Of a stretch of 64,000 bases of DNA, positions 59,679 to 64,000 are shown in pieces. Each line of letters begins with the position of its first letter. The first letter of the stretch is position 1. Below the pieces are notes generated by a model. That model was not told the origin of the DNA, did not search any database, and saw only the letters and a list, made by a program, of their open reading frames with translations. The translations under genes and the position numbers were made by a program. The stretch spans positions 1 through 64,000 of the forward strand of contig DAOPJV010000023.1 of NCBI GenBank assembly GCA_035399845.1, read 5' to 3'. The DNA comes from ECT2AJA-110-A sp035399845. Lineage in GTDB: Bacteria > Planctomycetota > Phycisphaerae > UBA1845 > UTPLA1.

Positions 59679-62600
59679 ATGGTCGATCTCTTCATCCGAA
59701 ATCCGGTCAAAGTCGCAGTCGGCGTGATTCTGCTGGTGCTCTTCGGCGCATTGACGGTTATTCCGCCGTCGATCATGCCGTCACCCATCCGTGCGCCCGT
59801 TCAGCTGACACCGAACATCGACGAGCCGGTCGTCATGGTGCAGACGCGATGGGAAGGCGCGAGCCCCGAGGAAGTCGAACGGGAAATTCTCGACAAGCAG
59901 GAGGACATGCTCAAGAGCATCTCCAACCTGCGAAAGATGATCGGAACGACCAAGCAGGGTGAATCCAGCGTTCGACTGGAATTCGAAGTCGGGACGGACA
60001 AGGACATCGCGAAACAGGACGTATCCGACGCCCTTCGTCGCGTTCAGTATCAGATTCCGCAGGACGAGTTCGACAATCCCATCGTCACGAGTGGTGAGGA
60101 AGACGGCGACAAGGCCATCGCATGGATGATCCTGTCGTCGGACCGGAATGACGTATCGGTTCCGGAGCTCTTCACGTTTGTCGACGAAGAGGTCATTCCG
60201 TTCCTTGAGCGCGTGGAGGGCGTGGCGTCGGTCCGCCTCCTCGGCGGACGCGACCGTGAAATTCAGGTTGTTGTTGATCCGTACAAGCTGGCTCAGGCGG
60301 GCATCACGTTTGCCGAGCTGTCCAGCGCCCTTCAGACGCAGAACACCAACATCGCCGCCGGCAACAGCGCCCAGGGCAAGCGAGATGTTGTCATCCGGAC
60401 GATGGGGCGTTTTTCATCGCTCCAGGACGTTCGCGAGACAGTTGTGCGCATGGGCGACGGTGGTCCGATCCGCGTTCGGGACGTTGCCGACGTCGTCGAC
60501 GGGTTCAAGCGCCAGTACACGTTTGTGCGAAGCAAGGGCAAGTTCGTCATGGCGCTGCCCGCCTATCGCGAGACCAACGCCAATGTCATTGAAACCATGG
60601 AAGGGCTGCGAGCGGCGATCACGCGCGTCAACAACGAGATTCTCTCACATCGGGGCCTGACGCTCGAACTGACGCAGGTGTACGACGAGACCACGTATAT
60701 TCATTCGTCGATCGGGCTGGTACAGCAGAATATTCTGCTCGGCGGCGCCCTGGCCATCGTCGTCCTGATGCTGTTTCTTCGCAGCATCTCCGGGACGTTT
60801 GTCGTGGCGTTGTCAATTCCGATTTCCGTCATCGGCACGCTGCTCGTCATCCCGGTGCTTGGCCGCAACATCAACGTGGTCATGCTGGCGGGACTGGCCT
60901 TCGCCGTCGGTATGGTGGTCGACAATGCGATTGTTGTCCTGGAGAACATCTTCCGCCATCGGGAGATGGGCAAGAGCGCCTTCCAGGCGGCGTCCGACGG
61001 CGCCAGTGAAGTGTGGGGGGCCGTCGTCGCGAACTCACTGACGACGATGATCGTGTTCCTGCCGATTCTCTTCGTGCAGGAAGAGGCCGGTCAGCTCTTC
61101 CGCGACATCGCCATCGCGATCAGCGGCGCCGTCGCCCTGTCGCTCGTTGTGTCCGTGACAGTCATTCCGACAGTCGCCGCCCGGGTTCTGGGCAGGACGC
61201 GCGGCAGCGCCGATGAGAGCGGCGGCCGCTTCGCCCATTTCGTTGGCGCCCTCGTGCATCGAATCAACAAATCCGTGGCGCTGCGACTCGGGGTCGTCGT
61301 CGGGATGACGGCGCTCTCGATCGTCGGAAGCTACGCGATGGCGCCGACACGCAGCTATCTGCCGGCGGGCAATCGAAATCTCGTCTTCGGATTCCTGCTG
61401 GCCCCGCCGGGCTACAACACGCTCGAATATGAACGCATGGCGAGCGTTATCGAAAACGGCGACCCGACTCGCGGCATCATCGGCGTTCGCGCGTTCTGGG
61501 AGGCGAAGGCCGGAACCCCCGAGTTTGATGCGCTGCTTGGTCGCTGGAGCGACATCGTTGAGAACCAGAAGGTCAAGGGCGAATTCCAACCGCAGATCGA
61601 CCAGGCGCAGGCCATACTCGATGCGCCGGACTCGACCGCGGAGCAGCGCGATGACGCGAGAAAGACGGTCCGTCAGAAGGAGCGAGAAATTCGCGAGTGG
61701 CGTGTGCCGCCGCCGCCGATCGAGAACTTCTTCTACGTCGACTTCAACGGCACCTGCTTCATGGGCTGTTCCAGCGCCGACGAAGAGAATGTGCGTCCGC
61801 TGGTCAACGTGCTGACGCAGACCGGCGGCGCCATCACCGACGTGTTTCCTTACTTCTTCCAGTCGTCCATCTTCAACATGGACAAGGGAAATACCGTCGA
61901 GGTCGAGGTGCGCAGCGATTCGCTGGAAACCGTTGTGCCCGCGGCCACTCAGATTCAGATGGCGGCGATGCAGGAAGGTCTGGGATACGCGCCGGCCAAC
62001 CCGAGCAACTACAATCGCGACCAGGTCGAGGATCAGATCATTCCCGACCGCGTGCGAGCCGGCGATGTCGGCATGACGGTATCCGATCTCGGCTTCATCA
62101 TTCGCGCCTGCGGGGATGGTCGAACGATCGGACAGTATCGTGAAGGGGGCCGCAGCATCGATCTCGCGATCAAGGTCAAGGGAGTCCAGGATCAGAATTC
62201 CGGCGACAACACGACCCGGGCGATCGCGGACATCCCCATCTTCACGCCGACGGGGCATATCCTCCCGATGTCGTCCGTGTGTCGAATCGATCGAACGACG
62301 GCGCCGCAGGAAATCCAGCATATTGAAACTCAGCCGGCCGTGAAGCTGACAGTCAGCCCGCCGGACGGCGTGTCGCTTGAGAACGCCATCACGACGCTCG
62401 AAAACAAAATCATCGGCAGGATGCGCGGTGAGGGCTATGGACCGGCAAAGATGAAGATACCGGATTCCGTGACCGTCAATCTCGCCGGAAACGCCGACAA
62501 GCTCTCGACGACATTTGAATCCCTGAAGTGGCTTCTGGCCCTGTCGTTTCTGATTGTGTTCCTGCTGATGGCCGGACTGTTCGAGAGTTTCGCCTATCCG

Positions 62601-63164
62601 TTCGTGATCATTCTGACAGTGCCGCTGGCCGTGGTTGGCGGATTCGTCGGCCTGTGGATCGTCAATCTGTGGACGTACAGCAATCCGACGATGGCGATTC
62701 AGGAACTGGACGTTCTGACGATTCTCGGGTTCGTCATTCTCCTCGGTATTGTCGTCAACAACGGCATTCTGATCGTGCACCAGTCGATCAACTTCGTTCG
62801 CGATGGCATGGCGCCCAACGACGCCATCGCCGAATCTGTCAGGACGCGCATTCGTCCGATCTTCATGACCGTCATGACGACGTTCTTCGGGCAGCTCATG
62901 CTCGTCATTCGTCCTGGATCGGGCGCCGAGCTCTATCGTGGTGTCGGCGCCGTTGTTCTCGGCGGGTTGCTTGTGTCGACAGTCTTCACGCTCGTCGTCG
63001 TGCCCGCCATGTTGTCGCTCTTCATGAGCGTCAAGGGCGCCGTGGGGCATGTCGTCGCCGACACACCCTCGGAGACTACGCCGACGGGAGCAATTCCCGC
63101 GATGGCGACGGTCGGGGCCGGCGAGGCGCCCGCGCCGGCGCACGCGTCGACGGATCGGCAGTAG
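59679..63164 (+). CDS. RND-family inner-membrane efflux pump (AcrB-like)
   Basis: 1161 residues with the twelve-helix RND layout: the first helix is at residues 12-32, large periplasmic loops lie after helices 1 and 7, and the helix-4 motif is VGMVVDNAIVVLEN. Asp415 matches the first proton-relay aspartate of AcrB, the second is Asn416, and the helix-10 lysine is replaced by Asn (VVNNGIL, about 1027). This D/N/N set occurs in several RND subfamilies. A charged insertion near 600-690 (QAQAILDAPDSTAEQRDD) lengthens the second loop. Substrate unknown. Confidence 0.92.
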   Translation: MVDLFIRNPVKVAVGVILLVLFGALTVIPPSIMPSPIRAPVQLTPNIDEPVVMVQTRWEGASPEEVEREILDKQEDMLKSISNLRKMIGTTKQGESSVRLEFEVGTDKDIAKQDVSDALRRVQYQIPQDEFDNPIVTSGEEDGDKAIAWMILSSDRNDVSVPELFTFVDEEVIPFLERVEGVASVRLLGGRDREIQVVVDPYKLAQAGITFAELSSALQTQNTNIAAGNSAQGKRDVVIRTMGRFSSLQDVRETVVRMGDGGPIRVRDVADVVDGFKRQYTFVRSKGKFVMALPAYRETNANVIETMEGLRAAITRVNNEILSHRGLTLELTQVYDETTYIHSSIGLVQQNILLGGALAIVVLMLFLRSISGTFVVALSIPISVIGTLLVIPVLGRNINVVMLAGLAFAVGMVVDNAIVVLENIFRHREMGKSAFQAASDGASEVWGAVVANSLTTMIVFLPILFVQEEAGQLFRDIAIAISGAVALSLVVSVTVIPTVAARVLGRTRGSADESGGRFAHFVGALVHRINKSVALRLGVVVGMTALSIVGSYAMAPTRSYLPAGNRNLVFGFLLAPPGYNTLEYERMASVIENGDPTRGIIGVRAFWEAKAGTPEFDALLGRWSDIVENQKVKGEFQPQIDQAQAILDAPDSTAEQRDDARKTVRQKEREIREWRVPPPPIENFFYVDFNGTCFMGCSSADEENVRPLVNVLTQTGGAITDVFPYFFQSSIFNMDKGNTVEVEVRSDSLETVVPAATQIQMAAMQEGLGYAPANPSNYNRDQVEDQIIPDRVRAGDVGMTVSDLGFIIRACGDGRTIGQYREGGRSIDLAIKVKGVQDQNSGDNTTRAIADIPIFTPTGHILPMSSVCRIDRTTAPQEIQHIETQPAVKLTVSPPDGVSLENAITTLENKIIGRMRGEGYGPAKMKIPDSVTVNLAGNADKLSTTFESLKWLLALSFLIVFLLMAGLFESFAYPFVIILTVPLAVVGGFVGLWIVNLWTYSNPTMAIQELDVLTILGFVILLGIVVNNGILIVHQSINFVRDGMAPNDAIAESVRTRIRPIFMTVMTTFFGQLMLVIRPGSGAELYRGVGAVVLGGLLVSTVFTLVVVPAMLSLFMSVKGAVGHVVADTPSETTPTGAIPAMATVGAGEAPAPAHASTDRQ

Positions 63165-63207
63165 TCGCGGCGTTGTATGGTGAAGGCGAGAAGGCGGGGC
63201 GCCGGGA

Positions 63208-64000
63208 TCAGTCCATCGCGACGGCGTTGGGGATCAGCGGGATGACGTGCACGTAGCGAATGTCGTCGCGCTGCACCGTCGCCTCGATGATGACGTCATA
63301 GACGAGCCGCTGTTTGGGATCCTGCCGGATCTCTGTAACGTGGCCGATGACGAGCGGGACGGGCAGTCCCAGCTGGCCGGGGGCGCTGGTCACGAAATCC
63401 CCGATGCGAATGCGTGTTCGATCATCGACGGGCTCGCTCGCCGCGTCGATGTACTCGTAGGGGACGTCGCGAACGATCATCTGCCCTCGGCCGAGACCGC
63501 GCAGCGTGCACGGAAAGTCGACGAAGTGCATTTCCCCTTTTCGAAGTCCCTCGAAGCGCACCTCGACGGGCTGCGCGTCCACGTCGCTGAACAGCTTCAC
63601 GCGGGACATGTACGGGCTGACGAAATCGATTCGCCCCAGCAGCATTTCCTGTGCGATGACCGCCTCGCCGGCGCGAAGGCCGGCCGCGTCGCCGCGATCG
63701 ACAAAGACATGGCTCGCGACCCAGTCGCTCCGGCTGACACGTAACTCCGACCCGCGTTCGATGACCGCCGAATCGCGCAGCGACACGATGTCCCACGCAA
63801 CAACGTGCGCCTGAAGCGCAGCGGGGATCGATCGATCACGTAGCCGCTGCATCCGTTCCAGGTCCTGGCGAAGCTGTTCATTCTGCGCCGTCCTGGAGGC
63901 AAGCTCATGCAGTATTGCGGGATCGGGCGCCGCAGTGTCCTGCGGATCCTTCGGGACACGGCCGCGAAACGTCAGGAATCGCGCGAGATCCTGCAGCGGG
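63208..64000 (-). CDS. mreC: Rod shape-determining protein MreC (5' end outside window)
   Basis: The frame is open through the right window edge, so only about the last 264 residues are seen. A charged coiled-coil-like stretch (ASRTAQNEQLRQDLERMQRL) precedes the beta-rich core with VDRGDAAGLRAGEAVIAQ and GRIDFVSPYMSRVKLFSD, the typical MreC pattern. MreC is a periplasmic scaffold of the cell-elongation complex with MreB and MreD. An in-frame ATG at 63852 is internal. It points toward the RND pump gene, 43 bases apart, convergent. Confidence 0.85.
   Translation of the reverse strand, partial: PLQDLARFLTFRGRVPKDPQDTAAPDPAILHELASRTAQNEQLRQDLERMQRLRDRSIPAALQAHVVAWDIVSLRDSAVIERGSELRVSRSDWVASHVFVDRGDAAGLRAGEAVIAQEMLLGRIDFVSPYMSRVKLFSDVDAQPVEVRFEGLRKGEMHFVDFPCTLRGLGRGQMIVRDVPYEYIDAASEPVDDRTRIRIGDFVTSAPGQLGLPVPLVIGHVTEIRQDPKQRLVYDVIIEATVQRDDIRYVHVIPLIPNAVAMD

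Overview
The window is high-GC bacterial DNA, densely coding, with a large share of GTG and TTG starts. It most resembles a member of the Planctomycetota, probably of the Phycisphaerae type. Grounds for this are a prepilin with a FTLLELLVVIAIIAVL signal and a late ADGH motif, many zinc-ribbon membrane proteins, an extended RNA polymerase alpha subunit and L17, a divergent EF-G next to the S10 operon, a Kdo transferase (so a lipopolysaccharide-type envelope) and MreC. This assignment is by gene style only; no rRNA gene is present.

Left edge (1-2733): two unrecognised, A/T-richer genes, then a TPR-protein gene flanked on both sides by non-coding repeats (period-7 tandem repeats, a 58-bp double hairpin, short palindromes). 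2734-9041: housekeeping metabolism (sucD, thrC, dapB), a zinc-ribbon membrane protein and a B12/radical-SAM enzyme. 9180-11633: an Rrf2-type iron-sulfur regulator, a PilZ protein and an RdgC-like protein. 11820-19295: a probable operon of ymdB-type phosphodiesterase, acetyltransferase, xseA, xseB, a short-chain prenyl synthase, dxs and a CPBP protease, linking nucleic-acid turnover with isoprenoid precursor supply.

19430-28387: a zinc-ribbon membrane protein, a prepilin, a very short solitary flagellar rod-like protein, Kdo transferase, a SEC-C protein, two tandem CorA-type transporters, two adjacent Ala/Ser/Gly-rich secreted proteins (one with exact 31-residue repeats) and an amidohydrolase. 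28500-33312: the most unusual part of the window, five consecutive paralogous genes, each with a strictly spaced C-x2-C-x17-C-x2-C ribbon, two membrane helices and a conserved C-terminal domain, followed by a signal-peptide protein.

33483-52004: EF-G, then the S10-spc-alpha ribosomal cluster, preceded by a strong promoter and closed by a strong intrinsic terminator. rpmD (L30), infA and rpsD are missing from their usual places. adk, map and secY are included; rpmJ is present as a 38-codon gene. 52030-64000: a HIT protein, a large secreted protein with NHL-like repeats, a membrane protein with a kinase fold that has lost key catalytic residues (probable pseudokinase), an RND efflux pair (adaptor plus pump) and the 3' part of mreC running off the window end. 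No tRNA, rRNA, CRISPR array, insertion sequence or prophage was seen.
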